From positions 1-64,000 of the forward strand of contig NZ_JAJUWS010000008.1 of the NCBI RefSeq assembly GCF_021390475.1: a stretch of DNA of 64,000 nt, written 5' to 3'. This DNA comes from Streptomyces sp. ST2-7A (GTDB lineage Bacteria > Actinomycetota > Actinomycetes > Streptomycetales > Streptomycetaceae). Positions 45,984-56,804 of this stretch are shown here, piece by piece; within the stretch, counting starts at the first letter, position 1, and each line of letters starts with the position of its first letter. Both the position numbers and the translations under genes were made by a program. The notes below the pieces were generated by a model. The model made no database searches and was not told the origin of the DNA. It saw nothing but the letters and a program-made list of their open reading frames with translations.

Positions 45984-47411
45984 GTGACCAGTACCACCGA
46001 CAAGGCTCGCCGGGACGCGCCCGGGGGGCGCCCCCCACACCTGCGGCACGTCGTCTTCATCGCCTCCGTGGCCGCCCTGGGCGGCTTCCTCTTCGGTTAC
46101 GACAGCGCGGTCATCAACGGCGCGGTCGAGGGGATCCGGGGACGCTTCGAAGTGGGATCGGGAGCCCTGGGCACCGTCGTGGCCATCGCCCTGCTCGGAG
46201 CCGCGCTGGGTGCCGTGGTCGCCGGACGGCTGGCCGACCGGCTGGGGCGCATCCGGGTCATGCAGTTGGCGGCACTCCTGTTCGCCATGAGCGCCATCGG
46301 CTCCATGCTGCCGTTCACCGTCTGGGACCTCGCGTTCTGGCGCACCCTGGGCGGCGTGGCCATCGGTATGGCCTCCGTCGTCGCACCCGCCTATATCGCC
46401 GAGGTCTCGCCGGCCGAGTACCGGGGGCGACTGGCCTCCTTCCAGCAGGCCGCGATCGTGCTCGGCATCGCCATCTCCCAGTTGGTCAACTGGGGTGTGC
46501 TGAACCTGGCGGGCGGCGATCAACGCGGGGAGTTGCTCGGACTCGAGGCCTGGCAGGTCATGCTCGGCATCGAGGTCGTGCCCGCCGCGCTCTACGGTCT
46601 GATGAGCCTGCGCATCCCCGAGTCCCCGCGCTATCTGATCTCCCGGGGCCGATCGGACGACGCCCGGCGGGTCCTCGCCGAGGTGGAGGCCGCCGACATC
46701 GACCCGGATGCCAAGGTCCGGGAGATCGGTGAGAAGCTGCGGACCGAGCACCGCCCGGGGTGGCGGGACCTCCTCGGCGGTCGGGCCGGCCTCCTGCCGA
46801 TCGTCTGGATCGGCATCGGACTGTCGATCTTCCAGCAGCTGGTCGGGATCAACGTCATCTTCTACTACAGCAACTCGCTGTGGCAGTCGGTGGGCATCGA
46901 CCCCGACGCCTCCTTCTTCTACTCCTTCACCACCTCGCTCATCAACATCGTCGGCACGGTGATCGCGATGCTGTTGGTGGACCGCATCGGTCGCAAGCCC
47001 CTGGCCCTCATCGGGTCCGCCGGTATGACGGTCTCCCTGGGACTGGCGGCCCGGGCCTTCTCCCACCGCACCGGAACCGGTGACGACATCCGCCTGCCGG
47101 ATGGTCAGGCCACGCTGGCCCTGGTCGCCGCGCACTCCTTCGTGTTCTTCTTCGCCCTTTCCTGGGGCGTGGTCGTCTGGGTGCTGCTCGGTGAGATCTT
47201 CCCCAACCGGATCCGCGCCGCCGCCCTGGGCGTGGCGGCCTCCGCCCAGTGGCTCGCCAACTTCGCGATCAGTCAGAGCTTCCCGACCCTCTCGGACTGG
47301 AACCTCTCGGGCGCCTACGTGATGTACGCGACCTTCGCCCTCCTCTCCTTCGTCTTCGTCCTCAAGTGGGTGCCCGAGCCCCGCGGCAAGGCGCTGGAGG
47401 AGATGGGCTGA
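45984..47411 (+). CDS. glcP: MFS sugar permease, probable glucose permease
   Basis: A 475-residue, 12-helix sugar porter with GTG at 45984 behind AGGAGA. Sugar-porter signatures are GGFLFGYDSAVINGA in helix 1, GRLADRLGRIR, PESPRYLISRGR after helix 6, IFQQLVGINVIFYYS in helix 7 and the C-terminal PEPRGKALEEM. From gene order this corresponds to the Streptomyces coelicolor GlcP1 glucose/H+ symporter (SCO5578). Substrate assignment rests on synteny. The promoter island upstream agrees with a separately regulated gene. Confidence 0.88.
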   Translation: MTSTTDKARRDAPGGRPPHLRHVVFIASVAALGGFLFGYDSAVINGAVEGIRGRFEVGSGALGTVVAIALLGAALGAVVAGRLADRLGRIRVMQLAALLFAMSAIGSMLPFTVWDLAFWRTLGGVAIGMASVVAPAYIAEVSPAEYRGRLASFQQAAIVLGIAISQLVNWGVLNLAGGDQRGELLGLEAWQVMLGIEVVPAALYGLMSLRIPESPRYLISRGRSDDARRVLAEVEAADIDPDAKVREIGEKLRTEHRPGWRDLLGGRAGLLPIVWIGIGLSIFQQLVGINVIFYYSNSLWQSVGIDPDASFFYSFTTSLINIVGTVIAMLLVDRIGRKPLALIGSAGMTVSLGLAARAFSHRTGTGDDIRLPDGQATLALVAAHSFVFFFALSWGVVVWVLLGEIFPNRIRAAALGVAASAQWLANFAISQSFPTLSDWNLSGAYVMYATFALLSFVFVLKWVPEPRGKALEEMG

Positions 47412-47592
47412 CTCCTCCCCACCCCGTCGCCGGGAGCGGATGGTTGACCTCGCTCCCGGCGACCACCCGGATGCCCGCCGACCCGAACCCGCCGGGCCGG
47501 CGGGCGCCCCGGTTCCGGGGCGCCCCCGGGCGATACTGAAGGCGACCGGACCGCTCCGACCGCGCCCCGCACGGGCGCATCCTAGGGAACCG

Positions 47593-48837
47593 ATGGACAT
47601 CCTCCTCCTCGCCGTGGTGCTCGCCGTGGTCGCGATCGGCGCGATCAGCGGGCTCGTCATCACCCGCAGCCGTTCGTCCCGGGCTCCGACGAAAGACCGC
47701 CCCGCGACGGCCGCCCCGCCCGCCGAGCCACAGGTGGGGGAGGACTCGGCGGAGTCCGCCCCACCGCTGCGCCGCACGGTCGAGGATGTCGAACTCCCCG
47801 GGGCGGCCCGTCCGCCGTCGGCCGAGCCCGGCACCACCGGGATCGACGAGGAGCCGGGGACCGTCGTCCCGCCGGAGCCCGTGACCCCGACGGAGACCCC
47901 GGAGCCGACCGTCGGTCGGCTGGTGCGACTGCGTACCCGACTCGCCCGTTCCCAGAACGCCCTCGGGCAGGGCCTGCTGACCCTGCTGGCCCGTGACCGC
48001 CTGGACGAGGACACCTGGGAGGAGATCGAGGACACCCTGCTCACCGCCGATGTGGGCGTCGGCCCCACCACCGAACTGGTGGAGCGGCTGCGCGAGCGGG
48101 TCCGGGTGCTGGGCACCCGCACCCCCGACGAACTGCGGGCGCTCCTGCGGGAGGAACTGCTCGCGATCATCGGTACGGACGTGGACCGGTCGGTGCGCAC
48201 GGAGGGCGGGGTCTCCGCCGAGGGCGGTGAACTACCGGCGGTGGTGCTCGTGGTCGGTGTCAACGGCACCGGGAAGACCACCACCACCGGCAAGCTGGCC
48301 CGGGTGCTGGTCGCCGACGGCAACTCGGTGCTCCTGGGAGCCGCGGACACCTTCCGCGCGGCCGCCGCCGATCAGTTGCAGACCTGGGGTGAACGGGTCG
48401 GCGCCCGTACGGTGCGCGGTCCCGAGGGCGGCGACCCCGCCTCGGTCGCCTTCGACGCGGTACGGGAGGGCATCACCGAGGGTGCCGACGTGGTGCTGAT
48501 CGACACAGCCGGCCGGCTGCACACCAAGACCGGCCTCATGGACGAGCTGGGCAAGGTCAAGCGAGTGGTGGAGAAGCAGGGGCCGGTGGGCGAGGTACTC
48601 CTGGTCCTGGACGCCACCACCGGGCAGAACGGCCTCATCCAGGCGCGGGTCTTCGCCGAGGTGGTCAACGTGACCGGCCTGGTGCTCACCAAGTTGGACG
48701 GCACCGCCAGGGGCGGCATCGTCATGGCGGTCCAGCGGGAACTGGGGGTCCCGGTGAAGCTGGTCGGGCTGGGCGAGGGACCGGACGACCTGGCCCCCTT
48801 CGAGCCGGAGGCGTTCGTGGACGCCCTCATCGGCTGA
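47593..48837 (+). CDS. ftsY: Signal recognition particle receptor FtsY
   Basis: A 414-residue protein. An N-terminal membrane helix (ILLLAVVLAVVAIGAISGLVI, about 3-22) is followed by an acidic, Pro-rich linker and the NG domain: helical N domain from about 115, G1 GVNGTGKTTTTGK at about 222-234, DTAGRLHTK and TKLDGTARGG. It receives SRP-bound ribosomes at the membrane. The true transmembrane N-terminus replaces the peripheral A domain of E. coli FtsY, a known actinobacterial feature. A strong terminator follows. Confidence 0.96.
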   Translation: MDILLLAVVLAVVAIGAISGLVITRSRSSRAPTKDRPATAAPPAEPQVGEDSAESAPPLRRTVEDVELPGAARPPSAEPGTTGIDEEPGTVVPPEPVTPTETPEPTVGRLVRLRTRLARSQNALGQGLLTLLARDRLDEDTWEEIEDTLLTADVGVGPTTELVERLRERVRVLGTRTPDELRALLREELLAIIGTDVDRSVRTEGGVSAEGGELPAVVLVVGVNGTGKTTTTGKLARVLVADGNSVLLGAADTFRAAAADQLQTWGERVGARTVRGPEGGDPASVAFDAVREGITEGADVVLIDTAGRLHTKTGLMDELGKVKRVVEKQGPVGEVLLVLDATTGQNGLIQARVFAEVVNVTGLVLTKLDGTARGGIVMAVQRELGVPVKLVGLGEGPDDLAPFEPEAFVDALIG

Positions 48838-48880
48838 ACGACACCGGGTCGGTGCGGGCGGCGTCCCGCCGAGACCCGGC

Positions 48881-48932
48881 CCCGATCGATGACGCGCCCC
48901 CGGAGGAATTCGGGGGCGCGTCATCGATCGGG
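48881..48932. terminator. Bidirectional terminator after ftsY
   Basis: A 22-bp perfect stem with an 8-base loop (GAGGAATT) lies between converging ftsY and the primase-polymerase-like gene. Confidence 0.8.
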
Positions 48933-48981
48933 CACCACCCCCGTGGAAGGCGCCCGGTGGGCGAACCCCGTGGAACCCCCG

Positions 48982-49704
48982 TCATCCGCGAGGGGGACCG
49001 CCGCGCCGGCACAGGTGGGTCAGCGCACGCAGCAGCATCCGCCCGCCGGTGGGGTCCGGCCCGGTGTCGGGGCCGGGGTCGCGCAGCCAACGCACCGGTC
49101 CGCGCCCCGCGTGGTCGGAGGGTGGGGCGGTCACGTACCCGCCCCGGCCCACCGCCCGCAGGTCGGCGTCCGGGAGACGCCACCCGTCGCCGGTGCGGAG
49201 CGCGTCCGTCGGGTGCTCCGCCGTGATGCCCGGGGCGACGAGGAACCACAGCCGTCCGCCGGGGGCCGAGACCACCGGGCCCGTGGACAGACCCAGGCGC
49301 TCCAGCCGATCGAGTGCGGCGCGACCGGCGGCCCCCGGTGCGTCCAGCACCTCGAAGAACCGGCCGGCGGGCAGGAGGAGGCTCGCTCCCGGAGTACGGG
49401 ACCAGCGGGTGAGGGCCTCCGGCAACGGGGTCCCGGCCGGGATCGTCAGGCCCGCGGCGGGGTCGGTGCTCAAGGGATGCGCGCCGGGAGCGGGACAGGC
49501 GGCCCGAGCGCAGGAGCACTCCGCGCGCCCGGCGCGGTATCGGGCCCGAACCCCCGGCACCACGTCCCAGCCGCGCAGCGCGGTGTACTCGGCCACCGCC
49601 GTCCCCACCGGGTCCGTACCGCGCCTGCGCGGCACCCGTGGGAAGAGTCGCATCTCCCGGAGCTCCCCCCGGACCTCTCCGGTACCGCCGATCGTGATCC
49701 CCAT
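48982..49704 (-). CDS. Bifunctional primase/polymerase N-terminal domain protein
   Basis: A 240-residue protein. EYTALRGWDVVPGVRARY, a cysteine cluster (CSCARAACPAPGAHP), AAGLTIPAGTPLPEALTRWS and FEVLDAP correspond to the AEP-type prim-pol N-terminal domain that Streptomyces carry as a stand-alone protein next to nsdA. No helicase or D5 domain is attached. The acidic catalytic triad of true primase-polymerases is not obvious, so it may be a non-catalytic relative. It converges with ftsY and is divergent from nsdA. Confidence 0.75.
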   Translation of the reverse strand: MGITIGGTGEVRGELREMRLFPRVPRRRGTDPVGTAVAEYTALRGWDVVPGVRARYRAGRAECSCARAACPAPGAHPLSTDPAAGLTIPAGTPLPEALTRWSRTPGASLLLPAGRFFEVLDAPGAAGRAALDRLERLGLSTGPVVSAPGGRLWFLVAPGITAEHPTDALRTGDGWRLPDADLRAVGRGGYVTAPPSDHAGRGPVRWLRDPGPDTGPDPTGGRMLLRALTHLCRRGGPPRG

Positions 49705-50298
49705 GCCCCCTCCAACGGTCCTCGGGCCGGATGGTTACGGGCCCCGGCGCGACGGGCCGGTCGTCCTCCCGGGATCGGCTCCGTCGCGCGCCGGGGTCCT
49801 TCGAGCGCTTTGACGCGCAACCGTGCGCCCCCGTGGTGCCCCGTTTCGGGGTCGGTGATCGCCCCTTCGTCCAGTGAACAGCGGATACCGGGGGATAGGT
49901 TCTGCGGCGAGGGGTGGCGAATGGTGGCGAATGACCGGCGAGCCTCCCCCGATCCGACTCCACCGAAATACTTTCGGTCGCCCGGTGGGGTTCTCCCCGC
50001 GGCACGGCGGAGTCGTCGCCGGTGGCTCCCGGGGTCGCGTTTCCCGGACCCGGGGAGCGGGACGGCGCCTCCCCGTACGACGTGTCGGGGGACGGCGCGG
50101 TCCCGAAGAGGAAGAGGTGACCATCGAACCCGGTGTGACGGTCACCCGGGCCGGATCACGGGGGGATCGCGCGCGGATCACGGATTGCATACAGAAGGCC
50201 GGCCCCACGGCTCGATTCCGGACGCGGGACGCCGGTGGCGCGGTGGTGACGGGGAGCACGAGTGACGACCGGTCGACTCCGCCGGGGGCGGAGTCGGA
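49705..50298. other. Divergent regulatory region upstream of nsdA
   Basis: No gene is supported. A tandem 10-bp repeat (GGTGGCGAAT twice, 49913-49932) lies behind a TAGGTT hexamer, suggesting an nsdA promoter or operator. Confidence 0.35.
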
Positions 50299-51885
50299 AT
50301 GGGGGCCCGAACGGTGAGCGACAACCCCGGGGACGCGGAGAACATCGGCGGTTTCCCCAAGCCGCCCAACGATCGGCTGGCCTCCTGGTTCGAACGCAGT
50401 GGATGGTCCAAGGGCGAACTGGCCCGTCAGGTCAACCGTGGCGCGGGTCGACTCGGTGTCCACCACGTGGGAACCGACACCTCGCGGGTACGGCGATGGC
50501 TGGACGGGGAGCAGCCCCGGGAGCCCATCCCGACCATCCTCTCCGAACTGTTCTCCGAGCGCTTCGGGTGTGTGGTCACCGTCGAGGACCTCGGACTGCG
50601 GGCCACCCGCCGGACCGCCACCACCTCCGGCGTGGACCTTCCCTGGGTCGGCCCCCGCACCGCCGAGATGATCAACGAGTTCTCCCGCAGTGACCTGATG
50701 TTCGGCCGTCGGGGCTTCCTCGGGACCTCACTCACCGTCTCCGCCGGTCCCACCCTGATCGAACCCATGCAGCGTTGGCTCGCGCCCGGACCTGGCGCGG
50801 GGGAGCCGGGAACGGGGGACGGCGGACCGGCGGAACACGGCACCCCGTCGATCCCCGCGCAGGCGTCCCCGACCCCACCGCTCCCCGATGTCTCCGTCCC
50901 GCCGCTCTCCGCCGGCGACCTGGAGTTACTGGACGACACCACCGCCATGTTCCGTGACTGGGACGCCCAGAGCGGCGGAGGGCTGCGTCGCAAGGCGGTC
51001 GTCGGGCAACTCCACGAGGTAACCGACCTGCTCCGCGAGCCGCGCCCGGGCCGGGTGCGCCGCCGGCTGTTCCGGGTGACGGCCGAACTGTCCTCGCTGG
51101 CCGGCTGGATGAGCTACGACATCGGGCTGCAGCCCACCGCGCAGAAGTACTTCGTGCTCGCCCTGCACGCGGCGCGGGAGGCCGGGGACCGTCCGTTGGG
51201 CGCTCTCGTCCTCTCCCAGATGGCCCGCCAGATGATCCATCTGGGTCGCCCGACGGACGCCCTGGAACTGGTGACCCTCGCGCAGTACGGGGGTCGGGAG
51301 GACGCGGGCGCGCGACTGCTGTCGATGCTGCACGCGCTGGAGGCCCGGGCCCGTGCCTCGCTCGGTCAGACCAGCCGCTCCCGGCGTGCCGTGGACACCG
51401 CCGACGATGTGTTCACCGAGATCCGCGCCGGTGAGAGCGAGCCGGGCTGGATCGGTTTCTTCACCTCCGCCGAACTGCACGCGGAGAACGGCCACGCCTA
51501 CCGGGACCTGGCCTACGCCACCGACGCCGATCCCGATCACACCGTTCCGGCCCGGAGGCGGATCGGTACCGCGGTGGACCTCTTCCGGGAGGAACTGGAG
51601 CGCAGCGGGAACGTGGGCGAGCCGGGGCCGCGACGTTCGTATGCACTGTGTCTGATCGGCCTGTCCACCGTCCACCTGCTGTGCCGGGAACCCGAGGCCG
51701 CCGCGGAGCGCGCCATGGAGGCGCTGGAGGTGACGACGCGACTGCGCTCGGAACGGGTCTGTGACCGGCTTCGGAGCACCGCCGCCGCGGCGGCCCGGGA
51801 GTTCGGCGACGTGCCCGCGGTGATGCGGTTACAGGAGCGGATGGCCGTCGAACTGCCCGGCGCGGGGATCACCCGCGAGACCTGA
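50299..51885 (+). CDS. nsdA: NsdA-type negative regulator of development, with two TTA codons
   Basis: A 528-residue protein; ATG 50299 has GGAG 5 bases upstream, with GTG 50314 an alternative. An N-terminal helix-turn-helix-like region (DRLASWFERSGWSKGELARQVNRGA, SRVRRWLDGEQPREPIPTILSEL) is followed by FSRSDLMFGRRGFLG, a Pro/Gly-rich linker and a TPR-like helical C-terminus (about 225-528). NsdA is known in Streptomyces coelicolor as a repressor of sporulation and antibiotic production. TTA leucine codons occur at 50926-50928 (residue 210) and 51829-51831 (residue 511), making its translation dependent on the bldA tRNA if that system operates here. Confidence 0.92.
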   Translation: MGARTVSDNPGDAENIGGFPKPPNDRLASWFERSGWSKGELARQVNRGAGRLGVHHVGTDTSRVRRWLDGEQPREPIPTILSELFSERFGCVVTVEDLGLRATRRTATTSGVDLPWVGPRTAEMINEFSRSDLMFGRRGFLGTSLTVSAGPTLIEPMQRWLAPGPGAGEPGTGDGGPAEHGTPSIPAQASPTPPLPDVSVPPLSAGDLELLDDTTAMFRDWDAQSGGGLRRKAVVGQLHEVTDLLREPRPGRVRRRLFRVTAELSSLAGWMSYDIGLQPTAQKYFVLALHAAREAGDRPLGALVLSQMARQMIHLGRPTDALELVTLAQYGGREDAGARLLSMLHALEARARASLGQTSRSRRAVDTADDVFTEIRAGESEPGWIGFFTSAELHAENGHAYRDLAYATDADPDHTVPARRRIGTAVDLFREELERSGNVGEPGPRRSYALCLIGLSTVHLLCREPEAAAERAMEALEVTTRLRSERVCDRLRSTAAAAAREFGDVPAVMRLQERMAVELPGAGITRET

Positions 51886-52299
51886 CCACCGTCTCCCGCG
51901 CCCCGGCCCCATCCGGTTCCCCGCCACACCACTCCGTCGCTCCGCCGTGCGGGAGCACGCGGACTCCGGTCCCGGAACGCCGGGCCCCACCCGCTCGCCT
52001 CCGTCGCCGGAGGGAGGCCGTTCCGGGGCGCGGACCGTTCGCCCACACGACCCGGGGATGCTCCCGTCGCCCCCGCCCGCCGCTCCCTCCGGGGCCCCCG
52101 GCGCCCCGGATCGGACATGTCGTGCGGGACCCCCGCCGTCCATGCGTGCTTCATGGGTGCGTAACACGCGCGGATTCATTGTCATGACCGTGAAACATCC
52201 GGTGGCATCGACCGAAATCCCCCTCCGGGAGTGTGTGGCGCATCCCGACCCGCCCAGATTCCGCCCGCACGGGTCGTTACCACTGAGGAGACGTTCACC
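51886..52299. other. amtB promoter region
   Basis: No gene is seen. The first 250 bp are GC-rich; an AT-richer segment at about 52140-52220 carries the GlnR-like site. Confidence 0.4.
52161..52196 (+). promoter_or_regulatory. GlnR-like binding site upstream of amtB
   Basis: GTAAC-N6-GGATT followed after 4 bp by GTCAT-N6-GAAAC resembles the paired a-site/b-site boxes of actinobacterial GlnR (GTnAC-N6-GAAAC). The usual spacing between the two pairs is 6 rather than 4. It lies about 104 bp before the amtB start. Confidence 0.55.
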
Positions 52300-53924
<1,625 letters not shown>

Positions 53925-53938
53925 TCCGAGCAATCCGA

Positions 53939-53974
53939 CCCGGTGGGTTCCGGCGCGCGCCGGAACCCACCGGG
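53939..53974 (+). terminator. 36-bp perfect palindrome between glnK and glnD
   Basis: Two 18-base arms (CCCGGTGGGTTCCGGCGC and complement) meet without a loop 14 bp after glnK. This would partly insulate glnD from amtB-glnK transcription. Confidence 0.7.
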
Positions 53975-54081
53975 CCGACTTCCATCCGGTGGGGCCACGA
54001 GGCCCTTCGCCGGAGGGGATGCCGCCGGGCGCGGACGGCCCGGGTGGACACCGACCGACCACAACGGGGAGCCGTGACCGC

Positions 54082-56691
54082 ATGACCGCCGACACCAGCC
54101 GCGACGCCGGCAGCCGGGCCGGATCCGACGAGTCCTACCCCGCCGCCCGCCTCCGCCTCCTCGGTGGGGACGGCCCCACCGGGGCCGGCCGCCGCGCCGA
54201 ACTCTCCCGGGCCACCGACCTCTGGCTCACCGGCCTGCTCAACGCGCCGACCCCGGACGGCGCCCCGGCCCGGCCACGGTGCGCCCTGGTCGCCGTGGGC
54301 GGTTACGGACGCGGTGAACTCTCTCCCCGCAGCGACCTGGACCTGGTGCTGCTCCACGACGGTCGGGCCGCCCGCGAGGAGATCGCCGCCGCCGCCGACC
54401 GGATCTGGTACCCCGTCTGGGACATGGGTCTGTCCCTCGACCACTCGGTGCGCACCCTCGAGGAGGCGCGGCGCACCGCGGGGGAGGACCTCAAGGTCCA
54501 CCTGGGTCTCCTGGACGCCCGACACGTCGCCGGCGACGACACCCTCACCGCCGAGCTGCGCACCTCCCTGTCGGCCCGGTGGCGTTCCGACGCCCCCTCC
54601 CGGCTCCCCGAACTCCACCAGATGGGCCGGGAACGGGCCCGCCGTCATGGCGAGCTGCCCTTCCTCCTGGAACCCGATCTCAAGGAGGCCCGGGGCGGGC
54701 TGCGGGACGTCACCGCGCTCCGCGCCGTCGCCGCCTCCTGGGTCGCCGACGCCCCCCGCCGGGGCCTGGAGGAGGCCCGCGCCACCCTGCTCGACGTGCG
54801 CGACGCCCTCCACCTCACCACCGGCCGGGCCACCGACCGCCTCGCCCAGGAGGACCAGCCCCAGGTGGCCGAGGCCCTCGGCCTGCTGGACGCCGACGCC
54901 CTGCTGCGCCGTGTCTACGAGGCCGCCCGCACCATCGCCTACGCCTCCGACGTGACCTGGCGCGAGGTGGGGCGGGTGCTGCGCTCCCGCTCCGGCCGGA
55001 CCCGCCCCTCCCACCGCCTGCGCGGCCTGCTCGCCGGCCGGCCGGGGCGCCGGGGGGCCACGGAGGAGCGCCTGCCGTTGGCCGAGGGAGTGGTGGAGCA
55101 GGACGGCGAAGTGGTGCTCGCCCGTACCGCCCGCCCCGACCGCGACCCGGTGCTGCCGCTGCGCGCCGCCGCCGCGGCCGCCCGCTCGGGCCTGCCACTC
55201 GCCCTGCCCGCCGTGCACCGCCTCGCGGAGGCCGCCGCGCCGCTGCCGGTCCCCTGGCCGGCGGACGCCCGCGAGGAGTTCGTCATCCTGCTCGGCTCCG
55301 GCCGGGACGCCGTCCCGGTCTGGGAGGCGTTGGAGGCGGCGGGTCTGATCACCCGCCTGCTCCCGGACTGGGAGCGGGTCCGCTGCCGGCCGCAGCGCAA
55401 TCCCGTGCACCGCTGGACCGTGGACCGTCACCTGGTGGAGACCGCTGTTCGGGCCTGTGCGCTGACCCGCCGGGTGCGCCGTCCGGACCTGCTGTTGGTG
55501 GCCGCGTTGCTGCACGACATCGGCAAGGGCTGGCCCGGCGACCACAGCGTGGCGGGGGAGACCATCGCGCGTGACATGGCCGTCCGGATCGGTTTCGGCC
55601 CGGAGGACACCGAGGTGTTGGCGCGCCTGGTCCGCCACCACCTGTTGCTGGTGGAGACCGCCACCCGTCGGGATCTGGAGGACCCGGCGACCGTGGAGCA
55701 CGTGGCGACCGCGGTCGGTGGGATCGACACGCTGGAACTGCTGCACGCCCTCACCGAGGCCGACGCGCTGGCCACCGGCCCCGCGGCCTGGTCGACGTGG
55801 CGGGCCTCGCTCATCGCCGACCTGGTCAAGAGGGTGACGGAACACCTGCGGACGACCACCGACGGGGACGGTGCCACGGCGACGGAGCCCGCCGCCGACA
55901 CGGCGGGGGCGGGCTCCCCCGGCGTGCCCACCACACCGGTGAACTCGGCCGGGGACGAACGTCTGGCCCTGGAGGCGCTGTCCACCGGGGGACCGGTGCT
56001 CACCCTGCACACCCCGCCGGAGCCGTCCCCGACCTCCGCGGGGGCGGGGGACGGCTCCGGCAACACGCCGGTCGGAAAGGTCGACGACCACGACGCTCCG
56101 GCCGAGCCCGCGGCCCCCGAGCCGGTGGGCGTCGAGCTGGTGGTGGCGCTGCCGGACCGACCGGGGGTACTGCCCGCCGTGGCGGGGGTGCTCGCCCTGC
56201 ACCGCCTCACCGTCCGATCCGCCGAACTGCGCAGCATCCGCCCCGCGGACCAGGGTGCCGCGTTGCTGTTGGAGTGGCGGGTGGCGGCCGAGTTCGGCTC
56301 GCTGCCCCGGGCGGAGCGACTGCGGGCCGACCTGGTCCGCGCGCTGGACGGTTCCCTCGACATCTCCGCCCGTCTGGCCGAACGCGAGGCGGCCTACCGG
56401 CGGCCCCGCCGCCGGGCACTCCAGGCCCCGCCGCCGAGGGTCGGTGTGGCTCCGCTGGGCTCCCGCCTGGCCACCGTCATCGAGGTACGGGCCCAGGACG
56501 CCCCCGGCCTGCTGTACCGCATCGGCCGCGCGCTGGAGGACCGCGGGGTGCGGGTGCGCAGCGCCCACGTCAGCACGCTGGGCTCGAACGCGGTGGACGC
56601 CTTCTACGTCACCGGGCCCGACGGCGGACCGCTTCCGGCCACCGGGGCCGCGGCCCTCGCCCGGGAGGTGGAGCGGGCCCTGGCCTCCTGA
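54082..56691 (+). CDS. glnD: PII nucleotidylyltransferase GlnD
   Basis: An 869-residue protein. The nucleotidyltransferase domain has GGYGRGELSPRSDLDLVLLHD at about 73-93. The HD domain has His478-Asp479 in LLHDIGKGWPGDHS. An Ala/Thr/Gly-rich linker at about 590-680 separates two ACT domains (LVVALPDRPGVLPAVAGVL about 684 and IEVRAQDAPGLLYRIGRAL about 797). It modifies GlnK according to nitrogen status; in Streptomyces the modification is adenylylation. ATG start with GGGGAG upstream. It closes the nitrogen block. Confidence 0.95.
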   Translation: MTADTSRDAGSRAGSDESYPAARLRLLGGDGPTGAGRRAELSRATDLWLTGLLNAPTPDGAPARPRCALVAVGGYGRGELSPRSDLDLVLLHDGRAAREEIAAAADRIWYPVWDMGLSLDHSVRTLEEARRTAGEDLKVHLGLLDARHVAGDDTLTAELRTSLSARWRSDAPSRLPELHQMGRERARRHGELPFLLEPDLKEARGGLRDVTALRAVAASWVADAPRRGLEEARATLLDVRDALHLTTGRATDRLAQEDQPQVAEALGLLDADALLRRVYEAARTIAYASDVTWREVGRVLRSRSGRTRPSHRLRGLLAGRPGRRGATEERLPLAEGVVEQDGEVVLARTARPDRDPVLPLRAAAAAARSGLPLALPAVHRLAEAAAPLPVPWPADAREEFVILLGSGRDAVPVWEALEAAGLITRLLPDWERVRCRPQRNPVHRWTVDRHLVETAVRACALTRRVRRPDLLLVAALLHDIGKGWPGDHSVAGETIARDMAVRIGFGPEDTEVLARLVRHHLLLVETATRRDLEDPATVEHVATAVGGIDTLELLHALTEADALATGPAAWSTWRASLIADLVKRVTEHLRTTTDGDGATATEPAADTAGAGSPGVPTTPVNSAGDERLALEALSTGGPVLTLHTPPEPSPTSAGAGDGSGNTPVGKVDDHDAPAEPAAPEPVGVELVVALPDRPGVLPAVAGVLALHRLTVRSAELRSIRPADQGAALLLEWRVAAEFGSLPRAERLRADLVRALDGSLDISARLAEREAAYRRPRRRALQAPPPRVGVAPLGSRLATVIEVRAQDAPGLLYRIGRALEDRGVRVRSAHVSTLGSNAVDAFYVTGPDGGPLPATGAAALAREVERALAS

Positions 56692-56804
56692 TCCGGGACC
56701 CGGTGGCCGGCGCGGAACCGCCCGGGGCCCGGAACGGGGTCGCGGGCGGATACCCTGAAGGACACCGCTGTCCCGCTCTCCGACGTGAAGGAACCGCGAG
56801 CGCC

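Noticed and set aside
45804..48350. An 848-codon open frame spanning glcP and ftsY on the minus strand
   Set aside because: It crosses two well-supported genes and has no recognisable domain; it is a composition shadow.
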